A DNA stretch of 5,704 nt. It comes from Pseudomonadota bacterium (lineage in GTDB: Bacteria > Pseudomonadota > Alphaproteobacteria > Rhodospirillales > UBA2165). Shown one piece after another: positions 5,609-5,704 of this stretch (position 1 is its first letter; each line of letters opens with the position of its first letter). The notes below the pieces were generated by a model. The model was not told the origin of the DNA. It made no database searches and saw only the letters and a program-made list of their open reading frames with translations. The position numbers and the translations under genes are program-made. Where the stretch lies: the NCBI GenBank assembly GCA_027592155.1, contig JAQCKY010000186.1, positions 1 to 5,704 on the forward strand, given 5' to 3'.

Positions 5609-5704
5609 GATTTGCTTTCCCCTGGTGCGGAGGGCGGGTCGAAGGTTCCGCCGATCATCACGAAGGCCATCCGGCTGGCCGCTGTCGGATTGCCCCATTG
5701 ATGG
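5605..5704 (-). CDS. C-terminal end of a third tandem cupin protein (partial)
   Basis: On the minus strand, codons from 5703 down to the TGA at 5605-5607 give 32 residues beginning HQWGNPTAAS, then SRMAFVMIGGTF and a polar tail ending GESKS. This matches the end of the middle cupin (HAWDNNRDH, then SRMAFVMIGGTF) almost residue for residue, so it is the second half of cupin motif 2 and the last strand of a third paralogue. The conserved motif-2 histidine and the Trp and Asn after it are kept, while the Ala of HAW is Gln. The TGA overlaps the next ATG by 4 bases (ATGA), the classic coupling arrangement. The start and most of the gene lie beyond the right edge. Function is unknown, as for the other two. 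Confidence 0.88.
   Translation of the reverse strand, partial: HQWGNPTAASRMAFVMIGGTFDPPSAPGESKS
5619..5623 (-). promoter_or_regulatory. Ribosome binding site for the middle cupin gene
   Basis: AGGGG on the minus strand, inside AGGGGAAAG, lies about 10 bases before the ATG at 5608 and within the end of the upstream cupin gene. It supports the 5608 start, though the spacing is slightly long. Confidence 0.55.
5648..5677. repeat. Direct repeat copy 2 (28 of 30 bases shared with 5076-5105)
   Basis: This is the matching copy in the third, partial cupin gene. The low divergence here contrasts with the much lower similarity of the flanking bases, so either this segment is strongly constrained or it has been homogenised between copies. 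Confidence 0.8.

Noticed and set aside
5609..5698. N-terminal extension of the middle cupin to 5698
   Set aside because: These bases encode the end of the third cupin in another frame, and the paralogue alignment starts at the ATG at 5608.

Overview
The window looks like a stretch of alphaproteobacterial chromosome, possibly from a Rhodospirillales-like organism. That placement rests on high GC, codons rich in third-position G/C, and the kinds of protein families present; it is an inference, and no species can be named. Coding density is very high. There are no RNA genes, mobile elements, CRISPR arrays or phage genes that I can see.

Left part, plus strand: the last codons of what is probably a (2Fe-2S) subunit end 1 base before a complete large molybdopterin-binding subunit of a xanthine dehydrogenase/aldehyde oxidase-type hydroxylase. 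After a 46-base gap comes a 92-residue, two-helix membrane protein resembling DUF4190. Six bases later comes a CobW/COG0523 GTPase with Walker A, CxCC and NKAD motifs. A 72-base gap then leads to an exported MBL-fold (COG2220-like) protein whose metal-binding motif is not the textbook one.

Right part, minus strand: two complete cupin-domain genes and the C-terminal end of a third run off the right edge. They are tandem paralogues with overlapping stop and start codons (4-base ATGA and 8-base ATGAGTAA overlaps), so they form a tightly coupled operon whose promoter lies outside the window. The third copy has no start codon inside the window and is easy to miss. The two operons converge with only 11 bases between stop codons, and a 9-bp inverted repeat straddles that junction.

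Functionally, the left block suggests hydroxylation or oxidation of an unidentified, probably heterocyclic or aromatic, small molecule, with a metal-handling GTPase nearby. The cupins belong to a small-molecule metabolism family often found in catabolic loci. No substrate can be assigned. The most distinctive features are the coupled tandem cupin array with diverging metal-site residues, the atypical MBL motif, and the hairpin shared by two convergent genes. I do not see convincing evidence for a wholly new kind of system.
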